From: Phoronis australis
Taxonomy: Eukaryota; Phoronida; Phoronidae
Length of the DNA: 52,363 nt
Direction: 5' to 3'
NCBI GenBank assembly: GCA_002633005.1
Contig: NMRA01000396.1
Coordinates: 243,199-295,561, forward strand
The notes beneath the pieces are model-generated. The model worked only from the letters and a program-made list of their open reading frames with translations. It was not told the origin of the DNA and did no database searches. The stretch's first letter is position 1, and the number at the start of each line of letters is the position of its first letter. Shown here piece after piece: positions 22,669-34,950 of the stretch. The translations under genes were made by a program, and so were the position numbers.

Positions 22669-22702
22669 TTTAAATAACTGAATGGGAGTTACGCTTTCAG
22701 TC
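22669..22702 (+). promoter_or_regulatory. Possible TATA/Inr core promoter
   Basis: TTTAAATA at 22669-22676 lies 30 bases before the A of an initiator TTTCAGTC (A at 22699). The spacing is that of metazoan TATA-Inr promoters. No downstream protein-coding gene was recognised. Confidence 0.3.
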
Positions 22703-22865
22703 TGCTACAGAACCAGCATCTTGCTGGATTTGGACTAGAGCTAGAAACCTTCAGATAGACGCCGACCACTCTTGGGGTCTGTACGGTGGCTTATTGCTGC
22801 TGGCGACGCTGAGGAAAACTATATCGACACTAGTAGTGGAAACTATTATTATTCCCGGCTAGCAG
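22699..22865 (+). ncRNA. Possible first exon downstream of the predicted promoter
   Basis: It runs from the putative start site to a donor-like CAG|GTGAGG at 22866. A 70-codon open frame crosses it with no similarity that I recognise. It could be a 5' UTR exon, a non-coding transcript or chance. Confidence 0.15.
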
Positions 22866-25548
22866 GTGAGGAGGGTAGTGTCTTGTGCCTAACTCGCAAG
22901 TTGTATGATATATCTATCCGAACTACGCTCCTGAGATGTGTGGTTGAACAAGTCACGTGTGACGCATTTTTTAAAAGATAAAATCAACAAAAATTATGCG
23001 ATATGGATATCAGGAAAACGTCTAACATTTGTTAGACGGTGGACATTACCTGTCGTCCAGGTGAATAACTAGACGCAAAAATAATGATAAACCACAGCTT
23101 GTAAAACTTACTTTGAAGAAATTCCCCGGACGTTACGGTCGAGGGCGACGACTTTTTCGCAGGAACCAGTCAATCGTAAATTCTGAGCAAAAAGAGACTG
23201 GCGGTTCCGCAACTTCAACAAATGAACTTTCCTGTAAGTTGGAAAACTTGTAATTTAAAACTTTTTCACGCCCTTACAATGTATGCTTGTGTATGATCGT
23301 TCCGCATAGTATAGTTGTTTGTGGTTAATTGATTCGACAGAAACTGATATTGAGACAATATTATGAATATAATCAGCACGAGAACATTATCGCATTTTAA
23401 CATATTTGGATAGGATAGATTTCTTGAAGCTTTGGCCAAGGCAACAGAACAACAAAAGCAATAACATTGTGCTTTTGAGAGTCTATTACCAATTGCTAAT
23501 TCACGCCGTTGTCTGCCAGACTCTCACTGAAATTAATGCCGATGTATTCACCAGTTAAATACGCTTAAGTACACTGACATGTTTGAGTTAGGCCTACGAT
23601 CCTGTTCCGAGCGTTCAGTCTGAAATTGTGACAGGACGTGTTGCAGGCTGGATTCCACGCTGAGGGTGACCTCTGAAAAATAATCCCCTATCTCGCCAAT
23701 AACGTCTCTTAAACACAGTCACCATTTCTGAATACATCATCCTGAACTTATAACATGTGAATACATCATGCATTTTCTGTATAGGAATCGTTATGGCGTC
23801 AATTTTGACATCATTATGACGTTTTGTACCCAGTGTGACAACATGCCCATTCTTATTTCCGGGTCCAAATTGTTTCATTTACTGACAAGACACGTCATCA
23901 ATAAAAATAAGAATAACATTCAGAAAAATACTTAATAGACGGTTAACATATTTTCTAAGAGCCGGACGACCAATATAGTACGGTGCAAGATAAATGCTAA
24001 AGACTGTAAGAGGAATATAGAATTACTATAGCAATACATATTTACCTTGCTGTCCTCCTTCATTTTGTAGCATTTTACCATGCTCCGCTTACATAGGGGT
24101 TTTTCATGTTTCCAAGTGTCTTTACTGTCTAGTATCTCTTTTTATCTATTCCATTGCTATTGTTTAGTTGATAACGGTGCTAACCTTTTTCAAACAAGTT
24201 TATCAGTTTTTTTATTTACTGGATCAGGCAATGTATGTGTAACCTTGACACTGTTTTCTTACAATGAATATTTTGCACTTATCTCGTTGTTTGTGCAAAG
24301 AATTAAAAGAAATAGTTTGTTATTTTTTGAGTGAAGTACTAGTCCACGACAGCACCAGCCATCAAGCGGCAAGGTGGTCTAAAGAGACCTATAATCGGTG
24401 GTAAAATAATTCCCAAAATTGAAATGTAAATCTTCATCGATCCAAGAAAGTTTGTAATCAAAAACATTAAATCTGTTCGACTGGTCGCAGTTGCACAAAA
24501 GTTATACGCAGCGTAGCAACAACTGCGTTGCATTATCGCGCGACACGTGGTTTTTGTTGAGCAACGCACCTGACGTCATGCAAAAATCAAACTTATGCTG
24601 CTGATAACCCAGCCCAGGTACTTACTAAAAATCCTGATTCCTATGGGATCATCCCACCAGTTTTGAGGAATGGCTTAATGATTATAATGTTAAGACAGGA
24701 GAGAGAGAGATCACAGCAGAAAGCGTCTTCTGTCATTCTCATCATTCCAACATTCATCAAGAAAGGAGAAGGACGTTCCCGAATCATTAAAGATTTTTGT
24801 AAGTACAGTGCAATAGTCCAGTTGAACAGGTTTAATTTATTTGATTAATACCCAAGATAATTGCATTCTACCTGATTTATCAGATTTAACTTCTTTTACT
24901 GCTGTCAAGAAAGTGTTTTAACTCGATGTTATCTGGAATCCTAGAAAAATATTCAAATTCCGAGCACAATATCTCAGAAACGGCTGATTGGATCCATGTC
25001 AAACTGTAAAACTGTGTCTTTTAAGTTGTTCCAAGTTTGCATGAGACGCTGTTATTTTTGTCGAAAAACTTAAAATTTGAATGATACAAGAACGAAAGGT
25101 AACATTTTTTGATATTTTATACTGAACATTTACATGTATTTCAAACAAAATTTACCAAATGAATGCTCTTTATAACGCTGTTTTCTTAAGAACGCACCTT
25201 TCTTTTTCGCAGATTTTCACCATAACACATGGTCACGTAATCCAGCTATACGCAGAGTAGTTGTTGTGTGTATGATACACAAGATCATTCGTAGAACATA
25301 TGTTTATTGCATCGCTAACACCAAACTACTGCAACACACGTGTACAGGCTAATAGTATATAAAATGTCAGATAGTCGCAAGGTGGCGTTATCACTGCTCT
25401 ACTGTAAACATAACATAACATAACAGTGGTATAAAGTGAAAAATCAAATTGCACAGGCTTTCAACTTTCAGAAAATACTTTTACTTAGTTAAAATTTATG
25501 ATTTTGAAGATATTTTACTTAAAACACAGTCTTATCAATATTTGGTCC
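22866..25548. other. Intergenic, no gene recognised
   Basis: Open frames at 23615-23878 (minus, 87 codons) and 24339-24569 (minus, 76 codons, hydrophobic C-terminal half) are the best candidates. Neither has a motif I can defend. Confidence 0.4.
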
Positions 25549-25857
25549 TACAGTTCTTAACGATGGTAATTTTAAATCTTTTTTCCACAAGATATCGACC
25601 TACCTGGGCTGTTCAAAGGATTAACAATGCAGCTACGTGAAAACAATTACAGCTTTAGCAAATATTTACCTAGAACTCACTTTGTTAGTCATTTAGCAAA
25701 TTAATTATGTAGCTTATCCAGTTTATATTAAACTAAACTCAAGTCGTTTGCATTTTCAGTTCCAGATGTTTCGTTTACTGTTTTAAGATTTTTTTGAAAA
25801 CAGAAGCAACATACAATAGACAAAAGATACATACCCAAGCGCGTACACAGACACATG

Positions 25858-25874
25858 CAGACATGCACGAACAC

Positions 25875-25912
<38 letters not shown>

Positions 25913-25942
25913 ACACACGCGCACAACCACACACACGCTCAN

Positions 25943-25975
<33 letters not shown>

Positions 25976-25978
25976 CCA
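25858..25978. repeat. (CA)n microsatellite with an N at 25942
   Basis: ACACAC-rich tract interrupted by CGC and TAC variants and one N. The equivalent in copy 2 is shorter. Open frames rich in THTH or VCVC are artefacts. Confidence 0.95.
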
Positions 25979-26875
25979 CTTACGCGCGCGTATTTCTAGA
26001 CCTGCCTTCATAATTAGAGCCCGTACGTACTCAAGAAAACAAAAGAGGTAAAGGACAATCCGTTGTTGAATATTTTATATTCACAATTTTTGAAATGTAG
26101 ATATTTTTCCTGTTTTAAGATTTTGATGGTAATGTTGGAGCCCGTATTCGCAAACGTTTGCATAGTTATAAAACGTTCAAAAATCCACGAAGAGTAATTG
26201 CATAGAAACCATCTTCATAACTACCAATATCTGGAAGTAGTAACTGGATTGTATGGCGATGATACAAATGTAGAAATCGTTGCAGGGGAAGTTCCGATGT
26301 CCTGTCACTGTAAAAGGCCCAAGTTTTATTATTCTCTTTCATTACTTGGCTAACTTCAGTAAAATCAATTATGTTGTTTTGTTGTCTAACTCGCAGGTAT
26401 CTATTAAAGTAATTTAATTGATTACATTAATAAATTCATAACATTTTGTTTTCAGAGGAGGGTTATTGATCGACTGTGACAAAATCATTAGATTAGTCCA
26501 TTAATGTTACATAGGACCTTAGCGACAAGTATCTACAAAACTATAGGCTCTAACTCGATAAATGATTATGACTTTGAAATTTGAAAGCCAAGTTACCAAT
26601 CTGCAATTCACTGAGTCAAATGGCGGTATATTTTAGTAAACTTTTTTATAAAGAAATTGTACAATGATTCCAGAACAACGATATCACTAACCTAGCCAAT
26701 TTCGTTTCATGGTAATACGTCTAGAGTGTTTCATGAACTTAAAACCTCAGTAAGTATAATTGGTGTTACTGTCTAACTGTTAAAAGCCACATACACAGTG
26801 TTTATTGGTATAGTTATCAACTATAGCCAATCCGTGTTACAACTTGTATGATAAAATGGCCAAACATAAGGTACC

Positions 26876-27175
26876 CAGGGGCGAATCAAGGATTTTGAGT
26901 TGGGGAAAATTGCACAGGAATAACCAAAATTTCACCACATGCGCTCGCCCACCCTGAAATGGTCTCGAATATTTGGGTTTGTGGACCTTTAAAATACTAA
27001 AAAACGGTAAACGGGTTTTGTTCAAAGCATATGCATTGTGCATTCTCCCCCAGACCCCCCACCCGGGTGCGCGCATATGCTAGTCAGCAATTCGCACACC
27101 GAACTGTAAAATGGTATCTGGGATGATTTTAGGGGGGGGCATGGCAACCTTGTCCTCCCCCGGTATCTAAACTAC
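26876..27175 (+). repeat. hAT-like terminus with a nested GCGCACC-type repeat, copy 1
   Basis: CAGGGGCGAATCAAGGATTT at 26876 resembles the reverse complement of CCTGGATCCGCCCCTG at 27898-27913. Between about 26938 and 27079 a second repeat with inverted CATGCGC...GCGCATATG ends is inserted. No 8-bp target duplication was found. Confidence 0.55.
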
Positions 27176-27607
27176 ACGATTAACGAACTCTTAAACACAG
27201 TGTCGGACGCAAATTATTAGTACATGCATCTTGACGATGCCGTGAAGGTTATAGTCTAGTTGCAAGCCCAATAGCTCCCACACTGAACCCTGCAATGTTG
27301 ATTACTGTAACTTTTTTTTGTTGAAATATATTAGATATGACCGGGAGAAAAAATTAGCTTGATTGCACTTAGTGCAACTATGAGCATTTTTTTGCAATTT
27401 AAGATGGCGGGTTCCGCCATTTTAAATTTCGACCCACTTTGTTTTTTTCAACTTGATGACTAACAGGGTCATGTAATACATTGTTTATACCATTCCTGGT
27501 GTTATTTAATTAAAACGTAGCCATTTTTACAGTCAAAGTAGAGGTCAAAGGTCAAAAGTGCCTAGCAGTCTTCTGATATTTAGTTTTTTATTCCAACGTT
27601 TTTCATT

Positions 27608-27913
27608 TTGTTCGTTAACCTCGGTGGCGGATTTACGGCCATGGCTCCCCTAAAATTCTACCAGATCCCATTTGTGAGTTCGGGTGCGAATTGCCGACTA
27701 GCAAATGCGAGCAACCAAGTGGTTTGGGGATGAATAAACAACGCATAGGCCCTGAATAAACCCCGTTTACCATTTTTTAGTCAACGGGTCCGCAAACCCA
27801 AGAATTCAAGAACCCTGCATTCCCAGATTTTAGGCTGGGAGCCCGCTCTGCCGAAATGCTCTTATTCCTGTGCCCTGGCCACCCCTAACTGAAAACCCTG
27901 GATCCGCCCCTGA
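27608..27913 (+). repeat. MITE-like repeat, same family as 18882-19035
   Basis: It begins GGCGGATTTACGGCC, has CTAAAATTCTACCAGATCCC, and ends CCTGGATCCGCCCCTG. It is found only in copy 1 of the segmental duplication. Confidence 0.65.
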
Positions 27914-28360
27914 ACCTCTTCAAGATATTTTTTCAAAATGTTCACTATTATATACATGTATTATAGTGGGCCAAACATTTTGCTCACGAGTTTCATAAGG
28001 GTTGCATTCGCACAATAGAGAAAGCATATGGCATGGAAATACCCTGTACTCATACGCTCAGCAGTTATATTAAAATTACGACCCTGAAAATATGGGAATG
28101 ACAGTTTTATTGTTGACCGTTCGATAAAAAGCGATGTGCTCGCAAATTATGACCAAAAGTTGAATTCGTATGTAATTCACGAGCGTGAGAAATACGAAAA
28201 ATTATTGTAGGTGATACTCAAACATTAAAGTAAGACCGCAAGTTATTTTCAGAAATGCCATTGCTTGCGAGAACGCTTGTTAGCTGTCCCGCCGGTTTTC
28301 GGATGCAGACCAGCTTAGAAAACTCCTAAAAAGTTACCCAGCTACTTTGAAATTTGTACA

Positions 28361-28916
28361 CACATCTTAACCGTCAATATACGCTGGGTCAGGGCCCATG
28401 TGGGAAATGATGACAATGAGAATGCAGACAGACTCGCAAAGATAGGGGCAAGCGTTCTGCACTTTGTGCCAGAACCTGCTATCCCGGTATCTTACGGATG
28501 TTGCAGGATGAGTATACGCAACTGGGTACATACCCAGTCAGCAGCCCAGTGGGCATCACTTAACTCCTGCAGAGAGACCAAGAAGAATTTTCCCAACGTG
28601 ATCGAACCAAAATGTTCAAAAAGCCTTCTGAGTAGATAGATTGGGTATAAGACACGTCATTCAAATTTTGACGGGCCACTGCAACCTAACCCGACACAAA
28701 CACATTACTGGGCATATGGGGAGCCCTGTGTGTCCTGAGTGTGGTCCTAAACACCTCGTAGAGTCTTGCCCAGCTTTTTATAGGCTAAGGAGCAACCTAC
28801 TGGATGGCACTGTTACATGCCTACAACATATAGTGCATGGCAACAAATGGAAACGTCTGTCCGTTTTCCTAAAGGAGACTGGCAGACTTGAAAACTTTCT
28901 TCACGAGGAGCCATAA
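28361..28916 (+). pseudogene. LINE (I-clade-like) RNase H and C-terminal zinc-knuckle remnant
   Basis: The first frame reads VNIRWVRAHVGNDDNENADR then LAKIGAS, matching the C-terminal end of an RNase H domain (HxGxxxNExAD with catalytic Asp and supporting His). After a frame change near 28635 the next frame reads LGIRHVIQILTGHCNLTRH and then CPECG...HLVESCP...RSNLL. This resembles the TGH.R...H....C..C....E...C tail of I/Nimb-group LINEs. The RT and the start of RNase H are missing, so it is a 5'-truncated dead fragment. It lies in the part of copy 1 that is absent from copy 2. Confidence 0.78.
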
Positions 28917-29283
28917 TTGGGATCACGTGCCTTTGCTCAGTTTTTTGTGCAATGGGCCCAACCATGAGGCCTGCGCACGTCTGATGCACCGCAAATGACA
29001 TCAGACCACCTGCACGTTTTTTTTTTAGCCGAGTACAGAGATTTTATCGCGTGCTTCTCTCCGAGCCAGATCTAAATGTCGTCTTGTCTTTTACGCTGGC
29101 ATTTTCCTCCGCGATAATTCTACGTTTCAAACATTCACTGACGCCTTGCTATGCGAGGCTACCTAATTTTATAAGTACCTCCTCGTGATGGTAACGTGAC
29201 ACAACAACTCATTTCTCTGACTGCGGCAAGTGTGCAAAAAAGCCCATTAATTGGTCCAGTTTCATAAAGTTTACGTAAGCAAT

Positions 29284-29413
29284 AAGGGATTTAGGTGGGA
29301 GGGGACAAGGGAGCCATGCCCCCCCTAAAATTCTCCCAGATTCCATCTGGCAGCTTGGGGGTGTGAATGTCTGCCCTGGTCGCCCCTAAATCAAAATCCT
29401 GGATCCGCCCCTG
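29284..29413 (+). repeat. MITE-like repeat, short copy
   Basis: GGATTTAGGTGGG, then CTAAAATTCTCCCAGATTCC, then CCTGGATCCGCCCCTG at the end. Same family as 18882-19035 and 27608-27913. Confidence 0.65.
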
Positions 29414-29978
29414 CTCCCCTCCGGAGAGTGTTCCGCAAGAGACAAATCTCCCTCCACCCTAGCTACATGTACGCCCCTCGGGATGTACACAGAAGTCCGT
29501 GCCCTGACTGTTGCTTACTTCTGTATGCATTATACATTGCTCCTTGCTATAGTTCAAAGGCTTAGTTTTGCCCTTGATATTTACCGTCAATCTTAATGAC
29601 CTTGTACGTAACAAAATAGACACTGTGTAAACTGTTCATCTTCTTCACTGTTTTAATCATATTTTCTGACCTTAGAATAAGTAATGCTTGTGTAAAAATC
29701 TTGCACCTCTATTTTGGTTGATATGAATTCTGATGAGAGTGATCATCGTTCACATATATCAGTCTGATCATCATTTACGGATCGTTTTTGGTCAGTGACA
29801 AAAATTCTGATAAATTACTAGGACTGATGAAAAAACTTAGATCTTATATTACACCTTTCGTTAATATAAATTCTTATCAACATCTTATAACATGTCATAC
29901 CATTCTTAGAAACAGTCGGAATTAATATATTTTAAAAAATCATTTGTAATAAATTTATCAACAACCATAATTGATTAT
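29414..29978. other. No gene recognised
   Basis: AT-rich sequence within the copy-1-specific segment. Confidence 0.4.
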
Positions 29979-30085
29979 GTACACCTGTCGTGCATGCGCA
30001 GACATAGTGCCTGTGTACACCTGCCGTGCACGCGCAGATATAGTGTTGTGTACACTGGTCCGCCACGCGCAGATTTACATGTATT
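29979..30085 (+). repeat. Three-copy minisatellite, 35-36 bp unit
   Basis: GTACACCTG-CGTGCA-GCGCAG units start at 29979, 30015 and 30050. The third is more diverged. Confidence 0.85.
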
Positions 30086-30560
30086 TAGTGCGACAAAGGG
30101 ACATTTCCCCTACTGCTCCAACGAGAGAGGGTACATGTACCTTCTGAAATGGGACACCTTAAGATGAAAGCCTAAACATCATTAAGCTTGGAAAAATGTG
30201 TCAGTTATTCCACCCTCGTGTGGTCCCTAAACGATGCAGGGAGTGACCTCCTTCAACACGAAAGCACGATTTCACAAAAAACAGGAAAATAGAGGTAATC
30301 GATTCCAACATTGGACCCTTTCACCGTGAGCGGCTCCGTAACAATTTCTTAATAAAAACACGAAATTGTGGCCACTTGATTGTCATCAATGGCCTCGTTC
30401 AAAGGCGGGGCCCATCAATATGAAAATATCTGTATTTTCTAATATCAGAAATGCGCGGCAATTGATGTTATCCGTCAGGTCATCAATTTTTCTCAAGTGA
30501 TATACAGTTTCGAGAAACAAAATATAGTGAAAGTTGTCACCGTTTTCCCTTGCCAGAGAG
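30086..30560 (+). repeat. Left arm of a long inverted repeat
   Basis: The segment matches the reverse complement of about 34460-34950. Shared words include CTGAAATGGGACAC, AATAGAGGTAA, GATTCCAACATTGG and TTTTTCTCAAGTGATATACA. Divergence and indels are substantial. In copy 2 only the inner part (39948-40070) remains. Confidence 0.75.
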
Positions 30561-31059
30561 GGGCCTCTAGAAAAATATAGTTTTGCATTCTCAAAATTGT
30601 CTTATTGAATTTAAACATCCAGTAAATTAGTACGCTCTGCAAAAACTTCGCTTTACAAATTATCTCGATTTTTTCGAAATATACGTGTGCGTTTAGACGA
30701 CCTGTGCTGCAAGAGCGAAAACCTTAACGATAATGTCATGGCCTGGGTCCCCAAAAGGTAAACAATGCACTGATGCAGAATTGTTAAATGTTCTCTTGAT
30801 TTTTCTCTCTTATCCGTTTTTCGCAGTCTTTCTTTTTTCGACTGTCCCGGGCACCACGCCTATGTGGGTTGCCACAGTTTAACCCAGACGCCTGAAAATT
30901 TTTGCTGGGGCCCGCCTCCCACACCCCCCGCTTTCTACGGCCCTGGAATTGTATGCAAATTTACTGACACATTTCAAAATTCCTGGTTGTTGATACCTTT
31001 TTTATGCATAATGTATAAAAGTTTCACATCTAGAGTGCGAAATTATGTTTCCACGTAAA
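30561..31059. other. Non-coding, contains the diverged extension of the CCGACCGG repeat
   Basis: The stretch from about 30780 continues the reverse-complement match to 6395-6960. No gene was recognised. Confidence 0.45.
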
Positions 31060-31345
31060 CGTTTATTTTTACCACGCCGTCAGCAATACAACATAAAGTT
31101 TACGTTGGTGCAATTTCACGCAATTCGTATTTGTAGCTTGATTCGATTTTACCACCTTTCAATAGTTGAACAAAAGTTGATAAAACGATGTCAAGACCGG
31201 AGTGGCTACTGGTGAACAAACAGCGAACAGTTATTGCTTGGCCAAAGTTCACCCGCTAAGTCAGATCGGCTGCTGGTCAGCTAGACGGCCGGTCGTCGAC
31301 CGGTGGTCGACCAATTTCCGACCGGTCGGACAAAAATTCGTCATC
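31060..31345 (-). repeat. CCGACCGGTCGG repeat family, copy in minus orientation
   Basis: The terminus CCGACCGGTCGGACAAAAAT, with GGTCGTCGACCGGTGGTCGA inside it, and then CACCTTTCAATAGTTGAAC match the reverse complement of 6395-6770. No oppositely oriented partner end was found nearby. Confidence 0.8.
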
Positions 31346-33334
31346 TGTGCTGTACGTATGAAATTATAGCCTTCAGGAGCATTTGAATCTGAAATTGAAA
31401 ATAAAATGTCCGCCACGTTCACCACCTTGGATCCGATTTTGACGAAAAACAAAAGGCTCCTAGTACTTTTGAAACTACATGTTTTTTGTAAATTTCGTGA
31501 GGATCGGAGGAAAATTTCCACCCGCATCGTGGGTAAAAACAAAAAACAACTTAGTAACAGAGCTACATAATTGGTGAAAAAAATTTTCGCCAAGTAATAA
31601 TTACAAACGTCTATTAAATAAGCACTTAGAGACAAACTGTTTAACCACAAGTCACGACTATCTACCCCAGTGTTCTCTTGGAAACCAAGAAACTTTTAGC
31701 GATTTAATGTGAGTACATATGTATCATCTTGCAACTCTGAAGTAAAATTATGTTGAAAAAAGCTATACCGGATCTTGGCAGAATGATACTAGACTGCTGT
31801 GTAGAATCATCTGTTTTTGCCTATGATAATAGCGAAGACAAAGCACAAATTACCTTCTACCTTACCTTGGATGATTCCAACCTTGACTGCTGTCATAGTA
31901 GTTTCCACAAAGGTTTTAACAATCGCATGACACATGCACATCATTTAGTATTCAATTCATCATTATCACTGACCGTGTTGTATTTGTATCAGATTGTTCG
32001 CAGTAATTGGGTGCTACCACTATATTGGCCTTCCCACTAATCTAGCCCACGACAAACAAACCCCAATGCTGAATAGTATAGTAGCTGTTATCTCTTGATA
32101 TACAACTGCGCACGTACCTGTAGCTGTCTCACATCAAAAACACCTGGCATGCATTCGCCTAAAATCCATTTTATCTACGACAATATTTTGCTGATTCGGT
32201 GGTTAGAAAATTAGAATGTGGTTGAGATGTTAGTAATATTGTGCAGAACTGATGGTATAAAACTATTTTTTCTAACATGGGTGACAAAAACCGCCACAAA
32301 CATGCACGCAATGAAGACTCTAAAATATATCATGAGGATATCGAGTAAAACCTTGTCAGTATAAAATACATGAAACAGGAGGGTACGAGGCGGGAAAACA
32401 AGTTTTGAAGACAGACCTGAAACACGACTTGATTTTCTGAGATGTGGTTTTGTTAATATTTCAGACTCGGGTGCATGTATTTATTCATCCATATTCATCA
32501 GTATCACTCAAATTCGTGCAACCAGATTTAGTAATTGGTATTTTTATTTCTATTCTGATGACTTTGCCTGGTCTAAAATGAAAATACAGTAGGACTATCG
32601 TCAATAGTCTATGGTCACTGAGAAGCCTTGCCGAAGGCTTAGCACAGTTAAAGCTACACAAAATAGACGGAAATGTCTCGTTGGCAGGCGAGACAATTAC
32701 GTGACATTATTTTTTTATTTATTGCACACAAAGAGACTGATTCTGAATGTAAAATGTGAGTGAACTGTCCTTTAGACGAGTGTGCATTCTGGCCGTAATT
32801 TTGGCATTGGAGACCAACTACTTTCTCAAAAAAGTAAATAATTGGGGACCAAAGAACTTACAAACAACTTTAAATAGTGGCCGTTGCAAGGATTGGGACA
32901 GGAAGAGGTTGTCGCTTTGAAATGAAAAATATCCAATTCATTGCTGTCGGCAGCGTACGCTCACATTTAGGCCTGCCTATCTGCCTGCATCGGGAACGTT
33001 TTTCAAATATAACATTGCGTAGATGTTTTGAACAGACGTGTATTCGCCTGGTTTCCACCTTCAGGGGCAAACAGGATTACCCCCGTGTATACATATAAAT
33101 GTATAAATTGAGATACACTGACGAGTTCAAGGGTGAAATATCCATTACTAAGTGTGGTTTGATCTCTGTGGACCTGTGGACCCGATGGCTCCTTTGAATA
33201 CAGCGTGACAAGGTTATCAGAGGGCCCGCGTACGAGTCCTGGCGGCGTTCAATAGTGCTAGGACCTACATGTACGCTAGGACCTTGCTAAAATCTAGCCA
33301 AGGTCACGTGTTCTCATTATTAAACAAACACGGC
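31346..33334. other. No gene recognised
   Basis: It holds only open frames of under 130 codons without recognised motifs. A 96-codon ATG frame at 31750-32040 is the longest on the plus strand. Everything here is duplicated without visible change at 40852-42840. Confidence 0.4.
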
Positions 33335-33517
33335 AATATAGCGGCATTCACTCTGCAGACGAACCACTGACGTCGCTGGGTCGTTTCTCACCTTTCTCAA
33401 AGGTTAACGCGACACCTGTGCAAGGTGAAGTTGACCGTATAAAAGGCGGTGTGGATATAGACCGATTAAGACGGTAAAAAAGACTAATTAAATCGGGTGG
33501 AAATCTCTTTTAAATGT
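33335..33517 (+). repeat. TATA-containing dispersed repeat, copy A
   Basis: CATTCACTCTGCAGACGAAC, CACTGACGTCGCTG, GACCGTATAAAAGGCGGTG and GATATAGACCGATTAAGA. It matches 42841-43023 (in the duplicated copy) and 51361-51541 (diverged). It contains a CRE-like TGACGTC and a consensus TATAAAAG, so it may derive from a mobile promoter. Confidence 0.8.
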
Positions 33518-34459
33518 GCTTGCGATACTTTTGTACATGTTATTACTTTGTTAAGGTTTTAATGATAATGTCTCCAATCGAAAGCACGTCAACATGTATT
33601 GTTTTGCAACGATTCAGTGAAAGTATGTATTTATTTTCTGAAATTAGAAAGCGTGTGAAGCAATTTGCATGGGGAATTTCCTGCAGTTTTGATCGAGAAT
33701 TAGTGTAATCAAATCAAGCCACATTTTATTGCTCCATTTTCATTTTTATGACTGTTGATCAAGCGAGAGTCTTGAGCTACGGATCCATGCAATCAGCAAT
33801 TTCTCGACAACATTAATCAACAAACCCGACAGTTACATTAGTCATTCTTTATAAGCACCGGCCTGTACGTAGCCCTAGGTCAGTGGATGATCAGTGGGAG
33901 TAGTTCGGCCTCTATCTTCTAGTCGTATCCAGTAGGAACCACTTTAATTCGACAACCTATACCCAACTGACTACATAATCCCTGTAGTCACTTCGAGTAG
34001 CTAATGTAAACTACCCATTGGGGCTGCAGGATGTCAGAAAAATATTCTTTGCGATTGGTGTCACTTGATACCAGATGTCTGATTTTGTGTTATTATTCAC
34101 GCAGTTCCCATGGCCTGACTAAACTCACTTGGCATCCATGGACCTACTTTGATGACGTATTTGAGCCTTCTGCTGGAGCGGCGCACCATATACTGTACAG
34201 GGTGGAGGGCTATATCCACCTCAACCCATTTATTTCAGTGCTGCACCGCCCATGTGTTGTTCATGCAGGCTGATTAACCAAAGGAGGCTCCAAGGACATT
34301 GAGTTAGTGGGGGCAGGGTAGAGTATTAATCATGATTTTGCCTGTCAGACATTCGCAACCCCGTTCTGCCGAATGCAATCTGGAGAATTTCAGGGGAGCA
34401 TGGGTCCCTTGGTCTTCCCCCTTAAACCCGCCGCTGTTAAGAATATCATATGTACTGGT
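33518..34459. other. No gene recognised
   Basis: Short open frames only. An 80-codon ATG frame at 34031-34273 has no recognised motif. Confidence 0.4.
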
Positions 34460-34950
34460 TATAGTGAATACATCCAACCTGGTTTGAACTAAGGGTAACA
34501 ACTGTCTTTTTATTTTTGTTTTTTTTTTCTCAAAAATGTATATCACTTGAGAAAAATTGATGACCTGACAGATAACACCAATTGCTGAGTTTTCCTGATC
34601 TTTGAAATTATATATCTTTTCATATTTTGGGATCCAGCCCTTGTAGGGGGCCATTGTTGACATTCAATTGGCCAACCTGTGCTGTTTTTGGTAACGATTT
34701 CTTATGCGACCACTCACGGAGAGAACGGCCAATGTTGGAATCGGTTACCTCTATTTCAATGTTTTTGTAAATCGTACAACCGACTTTCATGTTGAGGAAG
34801 GTCATGGTCACAAGATGGAATGAATTGCCAATCTTTTCCAAGCGCATGATGCTTAGCCTTTCATCTTAAAGTGTCCCATTTCAGACGGGACCCTCTCTCG
34901 GTATGGCGGTTCGGGGGAATTGTCCCTTTCTCCCTCTATACATGACAATT
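34460..34950 (-). repeat. Right arm of a long inverted repeat
   Basis: Reverse-complement partner of 30086-30560. Minus-strand open frames of 119 and 75 codons here are broken in the other arm, so I treat them as incidental. Confidence 0.75.

Noticed and set aside
23615-23878. 87-codon minus-strand frame (NGHVVTLGTKRHNDVKIDAI), faintly like retrotransposon protease regions
   Set aside because: The resemblance is too weak and no neighbouring polyprotein motif was seen. A profile search would be needed.
24339-24569. 76-codon minus-strand frame with a hydrophobic ISILGIILPPIIGLF segment
   Set aside because: Superficially like small membrane proteins, but short, with no full family pattern and no supporting splice or promoter signals.
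25794-26051. Open frames rich in His-Thr or Val-Cys across the CA tract (and again at 37130-37384)
   Set aside because: They are translations of a dinucleotide microsatellite.
31261-31650. 129-codon minus-strand frame, repeated at 40767-41156
   Set aside because: Its end is the CCGACCGG repeat (TNFCPTGRKLVD, also seen at 12132-12350), and the remainder has no motif. The second copy is part of the identical duplication and adds no support.
34304-34847. Minus-strand frames of 119 and 75 codons, repeated at 43810-44353
   Set aside because: They lie in the long inverted-repeat arm. The homologous arm at 30086-30560 breaks both frames with indels and stops.
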